Source of the DNA: Halobacterium hubeiense
GTDB taxonomy: Archaea > Halobacteriota > Halobacteria > Halobacteriales > Halobacteriaceae
Assembly: GCF_001488575.1 (NCBI RefSeq)
Contig: NZ_LN831302.1
Location: 868,001-932,000 of the forward strand
DNA: 64,000 nucleotides
Direction of reading: 5' to 3'
The notes under the pieces were generated by a model, which saw nothing but the letters and a program-made list of their open reading frames with translations, made no database searches and was not told where the DNA came from. A program made the position numbers and the translations under genes. Positions 50,254 through 58,028 of the stretch are shown piece after piece (the first letter of the stretch is position 1; each line of letters starts with the position of its first letter).

Positions 50254-51210
50254 TTAAAGGCTGGCTGCCGAGTCGTCGCCGGGTTCCACGACGGCGTTCG
50301 CGAGGCGCTCGCCGGCCGCGACGCGGCGGACGTTCTCCCGGACGAGCGCGGCCATCCGCTCGGCGTAGTCGCGGGTCGCCGCGGCAGCGTGCGGCGTCAC
50401 CACCACTTCGTCCAGCTCCCAGAGTGGCGAGTCCTCAGGCAGTGGCTCGGCCTCGAAGACGTCCAGCGCCGCGCCCGTGAGTTCGTCGCCCTCTAACGCG
50501 TCCACGAGCGCGTCCTGCTCGACGACGGGGCCACGCGCGACGTTCACCAGCACCGCGTCGTCGCGCATCGCGTCGAGTTCGGCGTCGCCAATCATCCCCG
50601 CTGTGTCGTCGGTCAGCGGCACCGCGAGCGCGACGAACTTCGCATCCGCGATGGCCTCGTGGAGGTCCGCACGCGGGTAGACGGTATCAACGTGGTCGAC
50701 GGGCGTCGGCGTGCGCTTGACGCCGACGACGTCCATCCCGAGCGCGTCCGCTCGCGCCGCGATGCCCTGCCCGAGCGTCCCGAGGCCGACGACACACAGC
50801 GAGGAGCCGTCGAGCGTGAACGGGTCCTGCCACGCCGGCCACGCCCACTCCGTTCGCTCCTGCTTGCTGCGGTACTCGTGGAGCCGGCGCGCGAACGACA
50901 GCATGTAGCCGGCGACCGTCTCGCCGACGCTGTCGCCGTGCGTGCCCGTGCTGTTCGTCAGGCGGACGCCAGCGGCTTCGAGGTCCTCGAACGGGAACCG
51001 GTCCACGCCGGACTGCACGGAGTGAATCCACTCCAGACCGCTGTCGAGAAAGGCGTCGTCGTACGCGAACGTCACGAGCGCGTCCACGCCGTCGAGGTCG
51101 TCGGACGTGACCACGGTCACTTCGGGGTCGACGTCGTCGAGCTCGTCGACCAGCACTGTCGGCGGGAACAGCGTCTCCACGGACGCGTGAATCCCGATGC
51201 GCGTTACCAT
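50254..51210 (-). CDS. D-2-hydroxyacid dehydrogenase
   Basis: Encodes 318 residues. NAD-binding LCVVGLGTLGQGIAARADALGMDVVGV (GxGxxG); the catalytic Arg in LVNVARGPVVEQDALVDAL, the Glu in ALDVFEAEPLPEDSPLW and the His in VVTPHAAAAT are all present. It interconverts D-2-hydroxyacids and 2-ketoacids; haloarchaeal relatives (for example from Haloferax) act on such substrates. ATG at 51208-51210. Lies 30 nt from the pilus ATPase gene start on the same strand, perhaps by chance. Confidence 0.92.
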   Translation of the reverse strand: MVTRIGIHASVETLFPPTVLVDELDDVDPEVTVVTSDDLDGVDALVTFAYDDAFLDSGLEWIHSVQSGVDRFPFEDLEAAGVRLTNSTGTHGDSVGETVAGYMLSFARRLHEYRSKQERTEWAWPAWQDPFTLDGSSLCVVGLGTLGQGIAARADALGMDVVGVKRTPTPVDHVDTVYPRADLHEAIADAKFVALAVPLTDDTAGMIGDAELDAMRDDAVLVNVARGPVVEQDALVDALEGDELTGAALDVFEAEPLPEDSPLWELDEVVVTPHAAAATRDYAERMAALVRENVRRVAAGERLANAVVEPGDDSAASL

Positions 51211-51258
51211 ACGCGGGGGTTGCCGGGCCGCCCTCTACAGTGTGTCGGTGCCGGCGGC

Positions 51259-51489
51259 TCACCGCGTCGCGACGTAGGAGACGGTGAAGATGAGGACGGC
51301 CGCGGTCGCCACGTTCACGAGCGTGAACGCCGCCGCGCCGATGAACTCCAGGCCACCGACGACGACGAGCGCGAACAGCGTCGACAGCACCGCATTGATT
51401 CCCTGCGCGACCCACGGGCTCCCCTCCGAGCGCGCCGCGGCCTCGCCGAACCCCGCCTCCTCGCCCGCGCCGCGTTCGTCTTCGCTCAT
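51259..51489 (-). CDS. Small two-TM membrane protein
   Basis: Encodes 76 residues: an acidic N-terminus (about 1-25) and two TM helices (about 28-48 and 51-73) with a short turn. No family recognised. It lies 48 nt upstream of the dehydrogenase gene on the same strand. Confidence 0.55.
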   Translation of the reverse strand: MSEDERGAGEEAGFGEAAARSEGSPWVAQGINAVLSTLFALVVVGGLEFIGAAAFTLVNVATAAVLIFTVSYVATR

Positions 51490-51570
51490 ACGTCGAAGCC
51501 CGGGAGTCCTGCACTTAGCTCTTGGCCGACGAGACCCGGGAACTAAGGCAGTCGAATGCTATCCACACGC

Positions 51571-51804
51571 ATGGGCATCGTCAACAGGGTTTCGGCCGCG
51601 CTGTCGGGGAGCGCGGAGATGGACGACGTGGACGTCGACGCCTCGCGGGGCGCGTACTGGTGCGACGACTGCAACGTGTGCGTGCGGGACGTGACTGTCG
51701 ACGAGGAGGGACTGGACCGCGACGAGGCGGGCACGCCGCTGTGCCCGGACTGCGGCGACCCGATGCGCTTCGAGCGCTCCTACGAGGACGGCTGCGCCTG
51801 CTGA
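51571..51804 (+). CDS. Small zinc-ribbon protein (77 aa)
   Basis: Encodes 77 residues, MGIVNRVSAALSGSAEMDDV..., with WCDDCNVCVRD and LCPDCGDPMRFERS giving a four-cysteine zinc ribbon, plus a terminal CAC. CTAAGG at 51543-51548 lies about 26 nt before ATG 51571, favouring it over ATG 51556. Convergent with the CobW-type GTPase gene, the stops abutting (TGA-CTA). A functional link to metal supply is only positional. Confidence 0.65.
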   Translation: MGIVNRVSAALSGSAEMDDVDVDASRGAYWCDDCNVCVRDVTVDEEGLDRDEAGTPLCPDCGDPMRFERSYEDGCAC

Positions 51805-53028
51805 CTACCGGGTCGCGGGCTCGGGCTCGCGCAACACGACTTCCGCCTCGTTCTCCGTGGCGAACGGCCCGTTCGGGAGCGCCGCCACGTTCTCCCACTC
51901 CTCGTCAGTGACGAGTGCGTCGTCGAGCCGCTCTCGGAGCGCCGCTTCATCGACGTCCGTGCCGATGACGACGAACTCCGTGCGGCGGTCGCCGTGCTCG
52001 TCGTCCCACTCCAGGTTCGGACGGTTCGACCGGTAGAGGTCCTGCTCGACCTCCGGGAGCGACGCGATCCACGGGCCGCGCGCGGTCACGCGCACCGACG
52101 GCCCCGCCTGCCCGACGGTCTGCCTGAGATCGTTGCCCGCGACCCACAGCGTCCCCTTCGAGCGTACCACGCCCTCGGGGAGCGTTCGCAGCACCTCGGC
52201 GACCCGCTCGGGGTGGAACGGCCGCCGCGCCCGGTACGTGAACGACGAGACGCCGTACACCTCGTCGGGATGGCGGTGGCCGTGGTCGTCCTCGCCGTGG
52301 TCGTGGCCCTCGTCGTCCGATTCGAGCGCGCGCTTCCAGCCGGGGAGGTCGCCGACCTCGCTCTCGTCGAAGCGCTCGACGTCCAGTAGCCACGACGGCT
52401 CTACCTCGGAGAACGACGTGCGGACGGTGTCCGCCTCGGGCTGGAGTGCCGCCACCAGTGCCTCGGCCTCGTCGAGTTCGGCGTCCGTGCAGAGGTCCGC
52501 CTTGTTCAGTACGACCGCGTTCGACACCTCGATTTGCTCCACGAGCAGGTCCGACAGCGGGCGGCCGTCCTCGTCAGTGCCGACGCGCTCGGGCGTGCCA
52601 TCGCCGCCGAACGTGTCCACGAGTAGCCGGCTGTCCACGACCGTCACGAGCCCGTTCACGCGGTACTTCGCGGCCACGCGGGACTCGGTGGTGAACAGCC
52701 GCGCGACGGGCGCGGGCTCCGAGATTCCCGAGGACTCCACGACGAGGTGGTCGAAGTCGCGGTCCTGCGCGAGCCGCACCACCGCGGTTTCGAGGTCGTC
52801 CTGGAGCTCACAGCAGATACAGCCGTTCGACAGCTCCGCGACGCCCTCGGCGACGTCCAGCTCCGACCCCTCCGCCACGAGGTCGGCGTCGATGTTCACG
52901 TCGCCCATGTCGTTGACGAGGACGGCGACGTCGCGGTCGCCCGAGTTGGCGAGCAAGTGATTCAGCAGCGTCGTCTTCCCGGCGCCGAGACTCCCCGACA
53001 GTACCGTCACCGGAATCCGTTCGCCCAT
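51805..53028 (-). CDS. CobW/YjiA-type (COG0523) metallochaperone GTPase
   Basis: Encodes 407 residues. Walker A VTVLSGSLGAGKTTLLNHLL; the metal-binding loop GCICCEL (CxCC) near residue 71; Walker B/G3 HLVVESSGISEP; NKAD (VVLNKADLCTD) for guanine. A His/Asp-rich run (GHDHGEDDHGHRHPDE, about residues 250-265) is likely a Zn(II) or other metal buffer. The C-terminal CobW_C domain begins FTYRARRPFHPERV. It probably delivers Zn or cobalt using GTP. Confidence 0.92.
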   Translation of the reverse strand: MGERIPVTVLSGSLGAGKTTLLNHLLANSGDRDVAVLVNDMGDVNIDADLVAEGSELDVAEGVAELSNGCICCELQDDLETAVVRLAQDRDFDHLVVESSGISEPAPVARLFTTESRVAAKYRVNGLVTVVDSRLLVDTFGGDGTPERVGTDEDGRPLSDLLVEQIEVSNAVVLNKADLCTDAELDEAEALVAALQPEADTVRTSFSEVEPSWLLDVERFDESEVGDLPGWKRALESDDEGHDHGEDDHGHRHPDEVYGVSSFTYRARRPFHPERVAEVLRTLPEGVVRSKGTLWVAGNDLRQTVGQAGPSVRVTARGPWIASLPEVEQDLYRSNRPNLEWDDEHGDRRTEFVVIGTDVDEAALRERLDDALVTDEEWENVAALPNGPFATENEAEVVLREPEPATR

Positions 53029-53133
53029 GCGTGTGAGTACGTGGCAGTCGCCTTGAACCTCGTGCTTCTCGGGGACGCTGGCGGGCGCGCGACCGCGACA
53101 GCTTTTACCGCGAGAAGCCGTACCACCGACACG

Positions 53134-53430
53134 ATGAACGTCGCCGAGCGAATCGCGGCCTACCGGGAGGCCGTCGAGGAGTGGCTGCGCGGCCTCTACC
53201 ACGGCATGGTAAGCCACCCGGCCTACGAGAAAATCGAGAAGGAGGCCGAGGACATCGAGGACGCGTTCCTGCTGGCCTGTTTCCCGGACGCCTTCGGCAT
53301 TCCCTCGCCGGTCTCGTACTACACCGCCGAGATTCTGCCGTACATCGAGGACGAGTTCGAGGCGTGGGAGCGACGCCTCTGGGACCGCGAGACGATGCTC
53401 GAACGCAAGGGCCAACAGTACCACTTCTGA
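53134..53430 (+). CDS. Conserved-looking protein at the head of the ArsA/Get3 operon
   Basis: Encodes 98 residues, mostly helical and acidic, with a hydrophobic centre (EDAFLLACFPDAFGIPSPVSYYTAEILPYI, i.e. FPDAFGIPSP then YYTAEILPY) that could contact membrane or a hydrophobic partner. No TM helix of full length. The stop overlaps the ATG of a 24-codon frame (TGATG), which in turn overlaps the ArsA GTG; TTTTA at 53103-53107 is about 28 nt upstream of ATG 53134. Function unknown; linkage to the Get3-like ATPase suggests a client or cofactor role. Confidence 0.75.
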   Translation: MNVAERIAAYREAVEEWLRGLYHGMVSHPAYEKIEKEAEDIEDAFLLACFPDAFGIPSPVSYYTAEILPYIEDEFEAWERRLWDRETMLERKGQQYHF

Positions 53431-53504
53431 TGACCGCGACACCAACACGCCGACCGCTCGCATCGCGACCGACCGACAGCCCGACCGCGGAGGCACACCT
53501 GTGA
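53430..53504 (+). CDS. 24-codon micro-ORF coupled to both neighbours
   Basis: ATG 53430 overlaps the preceding TGA (TGATG), and its TGA overlaps the ArsA GTG (GTGA at 53501-53504). Product MTATPTRRPLASRPTDSPTAEAHL is basic/Thr-Pro-rich, unlike the acidic proteome. It may serve to hand ribosomes from one gene to the next rather than make a functional peptide, or be chance. Confidence 0.35.
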   Translation: MTATPTRRPLASRPTDSPTAEAHL

Positions 53505-54475
53505 AGCCGTTCGTGTTCTTCGGCGGGAAGGGCGGCGTCGGCAAGACGACCGTCTCGTGTGCGTACGCCCGGAAGTGCGCCGACGCCGGCGTCGAGACGC
53601 TCGTCGTCTCCACGGACCCCGCCCACTCCGTCTCGGACGTCTTCGACCAGCAGTTCGGGGACAGCCCGGAGCCCGTCGAGGGTATCGACGGGCTGTCGGC
53701 GCTCGAAATCGACCCCGACGAGGAGGTCACCGCGCACCTCGACGACATCCGCAACCGGCTCTCCGACCAGGTGTCGGCGTCGATGGTCAACGAGATCAAC
53801 AAGCAACTGGAGATGGCCCACCAGACGCCGGGCGCCTACGAGTCCGCGCTGTTCGACCGATTCGTCGAGGTGATGCGCAACAGCGACCCCTACGACCGCG
53901 TCGTCTTCGACACCGCCCCCACCGGCTCGACGCTACGACTGCTCGGCCTGCCGGAGTTCCTCGAATCGTGGGTCGAGCGCCTGATGCACAAGCGCCGGCA
54001 GAGCATCGACCTCTTCGAGAAGGCCGCGGTCGGCAACAACGAGCCCCGGCGCGTGATGGACGGCGACCCCGTGCTCGCGCGACTGCAGGAGCGCAAGGAG
54101 TTCTTCGAGTTCGCGGGCGGCGCGCTCCGCGAGGACGCCGCGTTCTTCCTCGTGTTGAACCCCGACCAGCTCTCCGTCAACGAGACCGAGCGCGCCATCG
54201 CGGACATGGCCGACGAGGACCTCGAAGTCCGCGGGCTCGTCGCGAACAAGCTCACGCCGTCCCCGGACGACGACGAGAACGGCCGCGGCGCGCGCTACCT
54301 CCGGGACCGCGTGGAAACCGAGAACGAGCGGCTCGCGACCGTCCGGGAGTCACTGGACGCGCCGCTGGTCGCCGAAATCGAGTCCCGCACCCGCGAGGTG
54401 AAAGGTGACCTGCTGGCGGAGGTCGCCGGCGAACTCGACGTCGAGGTCGCCGCCGAAGACCCGGCGTTCGTCTGA
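53501..54475 (+). CDS. ArsA/Get3-type ATPase
   Basis: Encodes 324 residues from GTG 53501. The deviant Walker A FFGGKGGVGKTTVSCA (KGGVGKT), switch I STDPAHSVSDVFDQQFG, switch II VVFDTAPTGSTLRLLGLPE and the A-loop-like region NKLTPSP are Get3/TRC40 features; the helical hydrophobic-groove segment is about residues 130-190. Archaeal homologues may target tail-anchored membrane proteins; arsenite pumping is less likely with no ArsB nearby. It is a single-domain copy, as in Get3. Confidence 0.92.
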   Translation: MKPFVFFGGKGGVGKTTVSCAYARKCADAGVETLVVSTDPAHSVSDVFDQQFGDSPEPVEGIDGLSALEIDPDEEVTAHLDDIRNRLSDQVSASMVNEINKQLEMAHQTPGAYESALFDRFVEVMRNSDPYDRVVFDTAPTGSTLRLLGLPEFLESWVERLMHKRRQSIDLFEKAAVGNNEPRRVMDGDPVLARLQERKEFFEFAGGALREDAAFFLVLNPDQLSVNETERAIADMADEDLEVRGLVANKLTPSPDDDENGRGARYLRDRVETENERLATVRESLDAPLVAEIESRTREVKGDLLAEVAGELDVEVAAEDPAFV

Positions 54476-54537
54476 GGCGGGGGTCGCGCCGTCGAGCGAT
54501 TATTTCGACGCCGGGGACACTCATTAAGAGGCGAACG

Positions 54538-54543
54538 TTTAAG
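54538..54543 (+). promoter_or_regulatory. TATA-like box of cstA
   Basis: TTTAAG about 42 nt before ATG 54583, implying a leader of about 15 nt; the codon context is ACAAATGACACAGG. Confidence 0.4.
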
Positions 54544-54582
54544 TGGGAGTTCGGTAATCAGTGTCACGAAGGTACGTTACAA

Positions 54583-56442
54583 ATGACACAGGTAATATGG
54601 ATTGTGGCGGCGGTCCTCGTCACGTTCTCACTGGGGTACGTGGGGTACTCGAAGTACCTCTCCCGGTTCGTCGACATCGACGACTCGCGTGACACGCCCG
54701 CCCACAAGTACGAAGACGGACAGGAGTACGTCCCGGCGAAGAAACCAGTGCTGCTCGGCCACCACTTCTCCAGCATCGCGGGCGGCGCGCCCATCGTCGG
54801 CCCCATCACGGCCGGCGCCATCTGGGGATGGGCGCCTGCGCTCGCGTGGGTCGCCATCGGCAACCCGCTGATGGGCGCCGTCCACGACTTCATCTCGCTG
54901 TCCGGCTCGATGCGACACGAGGGGAAGTCAATCGGCTACATCATCGGCGAGTACGTCGGTGAGCGCGGGAAGAATATGCTGCTGTGGTTCGCGTTCCTCA
55001 CCATCATCCTCGTGGTCGCGGTGTTCGCGCTCGTCGTGGGCATCGTGTTGAACGCGTACCCGTCGGCGGCCACCGCGAGCTTCGTGTACATCGCGCTCGC
55101 CGTGGTGTTCGGCGTCTACCTCTACCAGCTCGACGGCCCGTTCATCCCCGGCACCATCGTGTTCGTCGCCGGCGTGTTCGCGGGCGTCTGGCTCGGCATC
55201 CAGTACCCGTTCGCGTTCTTCGAACTCGCCGGCGAGGCCGCACACCCCGCGGGCACGTTCATCCTCTTCGACGGCACGGGCTCGTGGGTACCCGGCGCCG
55301 GCGCGCTCGGCGGTAACACCGCCGCGTGGGTGCCCGTGATTCTGGTGTACGCCGCGGCCGCCAGCGCCCTCCCGGTGTGGGTGCTGCTCCAGCCGCGCGA
55401 CTATCTCTCGTCGTTCCTGCTGTACGCGGGCGTCGGCGGCGCGCTCGTCGCCATCGTCGTCGGGACGTTCCTCGGCACGTCCAGCGAGCCGCTGGTCATC
55501 GCCGACAGCATCCAGCCGTTCACCGGCTTCCTCGGCGTCGAGGGACGGGCGCCGTACCCGCTGTTCCCGATGCTGTTCGTGACAATCGCGTGCGGGACCA
55601 TCAGCGGCTTCCACTCGCTGGTGTCCTCCGGGACGACCGCCAAACAGCTCAACAAGGAGAGCGACGCCCGCCTCATCGGCTACGGCGGCATGCTCGGCGA
55701 GGGCCTGCTCGCCGCGGTCGCGCTGTCCACGCTCGCCATCGCCGGCCTCGGCTCGACGGTCATCGAGCAGGGCGGCGGCATCGGCGGCGCGCTCCCGAAC
55801 TTCGCGGCGGGCGGCGGCGTCATCCTCACGAGCCTCGGCATCCCCGCCAGCTACGGCGGCCCGTTCATGGCGCTCGTGCTCGTGAGTTTCCTGCTCACGT
55901 CCACCGACACGGCCGCGCGCCTCGGCCGCTACATGATGGAGGAAATCGTCGGCACGCAGGGCAGCGGCACCGACACCGGCTTCTCGGGCGGCGTCGGTTC
56001 GTTCGCCCGCGGGCGGTACACGAACCCCGCCGTCCAGTGTCTCGTCGCGTACGTGCTCATCATCTCCGGCGAGTGGTCGACGCTGTGGGCGCTGTTCGGC
56101 AGCGCCAACCAGCTGCTCGCCGCGCTCGCGCTGCTGACCGGCACCGTCTGGCTCGCCAACTGGGACGAGACCAAACAGCTCGTCTCCACGGGCGTCCCGA
56201 TGGCCGTCATGGTCGTCATCACGGTGCTCGCGCTGGGGTTCCTCGCCGGCTACCAGTGGCTGTACGTCGGCCTGATTCAGGGCACCGCCGGCGGCATCGG
56301 CGGACAGATTTCGATGGCCGTCCGCATCGTGCTCGCCGTCGTGCTCGTCTACCTCGCGCTGTCGCTGGTGCGCATCGGCTACGGCAACATCAGTGACGTC
56401 CGCGGCGGCCGCGAACCCGCCGCCGAACCGAGCGACGACTGA
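54583..56442 (+). CDS. cstA: Carbon starvation protein CstA (peptide/pyruvate transporter family)
   Basis: Encodes 619 residues with about 14-16 TM helices. Hallmarks are SIAGGAPIVGPITAGAIWGWAPALAWVAIGNPLMGAVHDFISL (in two parts near residues 65-105), ACGTISGFHSLVSSGTTAKQL, and LLTSTDTAARLGRYMMEE. CstA takes up peptides or pyruvate during carbon limitation. The gene follows arsA by 107 nt with its own promoter. Confidence 0.95.
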   Translation: MTQVIWIVAAVLVTFSLGYVGYSKYLSRFVDIDDSRDTPAHKYEDGQEYVPAKKPVLLGHHFSSIAGGAPIVGPITAGAIWGWAPALAWVAIGNPLMGAVHDFISLSGSMRHEGKSIGYIIGEYVGERGKNMLLWFAFLTIILVVAVFALVVGIVLNAYPSAATASFVYIALAVVFGVYLYQLDGPFIPGTIVFVAGVFAGVWLGIQYPFAFFELAGEAAHPAGTFILFDGTGSWVPGAGALGGNTAAWVPVILVYAAAASALPVWVLLQPRDYLSSFLLYAGVGGALVAIVVGTFLGTSSEPLVIADSIQPFTGFLGVEGRAPYPLFPMLFVTIACGTISGFHSLVSSGTTAKQLNKESDARLIGYGGMLGEGLLAAVALSTLAIAGLGSTVIEQGGGIGGALPNFAAGGGVILTSLGIPASYGGPFMALVLVSFLLTSTDTAARLGRYMMEEIVGTQGSGTDTGFSGGVGSFARGRYTNPAVQCLVAYVLIISGEWSTLWALFGSANQLLAALALLTGTVWLANWDETKQLVSTGVPMAVMVVITVLALGFLAGYQWLYVGLIQGTAGGIGGQISMAVRIVLAVVLVYLALSLVRIGYGNISDVRGGREPAAEPSDD

Positions 56443-56509
56443 CCGCTCCACGGTCCCCTCTACCTGTCCCTCCCTCGAAACCGCGTGGCCGTAGCGCCGC
56501 GGCCGCCGG

Positions 56510-57124
56510 CTACGTCCAGAAGCGCTTCGCGAACCGCGAGAGGAACCCCTCGGACTCGCGCTCGACGTCGCCCCAGAGCGCGAACGCGTCCGCGACGTCC
56601 GCCTTCTCGCTGGCGACCGCCGCCTCGTCGTCGGGCGCGACGACGGCGAGGTTCACCTCGTAGTGGCCGTAGTAGCCGTACTTCAACAGCGTGCGGTCGC
56701 GGAAGCCGTCCACGAACGACGCCACCGCGTCGGGGAGTTCGTCGGCGACGAGGACGAACGTGAACTTCGTCTCGTAGTGCTCCTCGTCGGCCTTCACCCA
56801 GTCGTCGGCGAGGTCGTGGCCGAGTTCGACCAGCGATTCGAGGTCCGCGACCGTCGGCCGGCCGGCTCGGCGCGCGAAGACGTGCTCTTCGGTCTCGTGG
56901 TCGGCGTAGCTCAGCGCCGGGTGGAAGAACTGCTTCTGGTTGAGCACGCGGAACTCCCCGTACAGGTCGAAGGTCTCGCCGCGGACGTCGTAGTCGCGTT
57001 CGAGGTCGTAGCTGTACATCAGCCGGTCGCTGACGCGGTCGAAGTACTCGTCGTCCCACGTCGGCACCGCCTCCCGGATTTCGGCGGGGAGGTCGGCGGG
57101 CTCCCGGCCGTCGGCTTCAGTCAT
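56510..57124 (-). CDS. Conserved-looking haloarchaeal protein of unknown function
   Basis: Encodes 204 residues, acidic, no TM. TWDDEYFDRVSDRLMYSYDLERDYDV and KFTFVLVADELPDAVASFVDGFRDRTLLKYGYYGHYEVNLAVVA suggest an alpha/beta protein with a repeated Tyr-rich motif. I do not recognise it. Its ATG lies 8 bases inside the end of the cupin gene, so the two are coupled. Confidence 0.6.
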   Translation of the reverse strand: MTEADGREPADLPAEIREAVPTWDDEYFDRVSDRLMYSYDLERDYDVRGETFDLYGEFRVLNQKQFFHPALSYADHETEEHVFARRAGRPTVADLESLVELGHDLADDWVKADEEHYETKFTFVLVADELPDAVASFVDGFRDRTLLKYGYYGHYEVNLAVVAPDDEAAVASEKADVADAFALWGDVERESEGFLSRFAKRFWT

Positions 57125-57500
57125 CTTCGCCGGGGTCGTACGCGACCGCGTCGTCGGGCGCCGGCGGCGCGCCGACCGCCAGCAGTTCGACGCGCTCGTC
57201 GGCGTCCTCGGGGTTGTGCGCGCGCTGGGGGCTCTCCGGGTCCACGGTGAAGAGGTGTCCCTCCGGTACCTCGTAGGTCCGCTCGGGCGTCTCCACGAAC
57301 AGCGTCCCCGAGAGCACGAAGAAGGCCTCCTCCTGCTGTTCGTGGTAGTGGTACGCCAGCGGCACCTGCTCGCCCGGTTCCGCGCGGAACAGGTTCACCG
57401 CCATCTCGTCGAGGTCGCCGGCCTCGGTCAGCGAGCGGTACTCGCACGGCCGCCCGTCCGGCACTTCGACGTCGTCGGGGTCGACGATTCGGTAGCCCAT
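57117..57500 (-). CDS. Cupin-domain protein
   Basis: Encodes 127 residues, a single beta-barrel cupin. Metal motif 1 is YHYHEQQEEAFFVLSG (His/His/Glu, as G(X)5HXH(X)3,4E) and motif 2 is PESPQRAHNP. It begins at ATG 57500 (MGYRIVDPDDVEVP); a TTTTAA box is about 25 nt upstream. The substrate is unknown. It overlaps the next gene by 8 nt. Confidence 0.85.
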   Translation of the reverse strand: MGYRIVDPDDVEVPDGRPCEYRSLTEAGDLDEMAVNLFRAEPGEQVPLAYHYHEQQEEAFFVLSGTLFVETPERTYEVPEGHLFTVDPESPQRAHNPEDADERVELLAVGAPPAPDDAVAYDPGEDD

Positions 57501-57520
57501 GCCTGTAGATACCACACGCG

Positions 57521-57530
57521 GGTTAAAAGC
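57521..57530 (-). promoter_or_regulatory. TATA-like box of the cupin gene
   Basis: GCTTTTAACC on the minus strand, about 25 nt before ATG 57500. Confidence 0.5.
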
Positions 57531-57547
57531 CCGTCGCGTCGCCGCGG

Positions 57548-58027
57548 TCACCCCTCTAGCGGGCGCTCGTCGCCGGTGACGCTGTCCACGAGGACGTCGC
57601 CGTCCTCGCGGTCGGCAATCCAGAACAGCTTGTGCGCGGCGACCGATTCCGCGAGGTCGATGTCGGGCGCGCCGCCCAGCGACCGCGACCGCAGCGTCCA
57701 CTCGAAGACCGCGTCACGGGCCATCTCGCGGGCCTGCTCGCGGGAGACCTCCGCGGGGAGCACGAGCACGTCCTCGACGGTCCGCTGTTCCGTCTCGGGG
57801 TGTTCGTCGGCGCGCAACGCGAGCCGCCGCGACCGGTCGAGGCTGACGACGTACTCGGTCTCGCGGTCGTCGAGGAACCGCCGCGGAATCGTCGCGGTCG
57901 CCCGGTAGACGAGGTACGGGTACGCGACCGCGCCCACGCGGCCCGCCGACTCGACGGACTCGCGCTCGATTGCGGGCTCGACCACGTCGAGGGTCGCGCG
58001 CTCGCGGACGCGGTCGTCGCCGGTCAT
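57548..58027 (-). CDS. Conserved-looking protein cotranscribed with the SSS symporter
   Basis: Encodes 159 residues, acidic, with paired strands (LVYRATATIPRRFLDDRETEYVVSLDRSRRLALRAD) and no TM helix. It begins one base after the symporter stop, so the operon is accessory peptide-symporter-this protein. Its constant neighbourhood suggests a cytoplasmic regulatory or binding role for the transporter, but nothing in the sequence proves it. Confidence 0.6.
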   Translation of the reverse strand: MTGDDRVRERATLDVVEPAIERESVESAGRVGAVAYPYLVYRATATIPRRFLDDRETEYVVSLDRSRRLALRADEHPETEQRTVEDVLVLPAEVSREQAREMARDAVFEWTLRSRSLGGAPDIDLAESVAAHKLFWIADREDGDVLVDSVTGDERPLEG

Positions 58028-58028
58028 C

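Noticed and set aside
53501-54475. Arsenical pump ATPase as the main function
   Set aside because: There is no ArsB, ArsD or arsenic regulator nearby and the protein is a single-domain Get3-like form.
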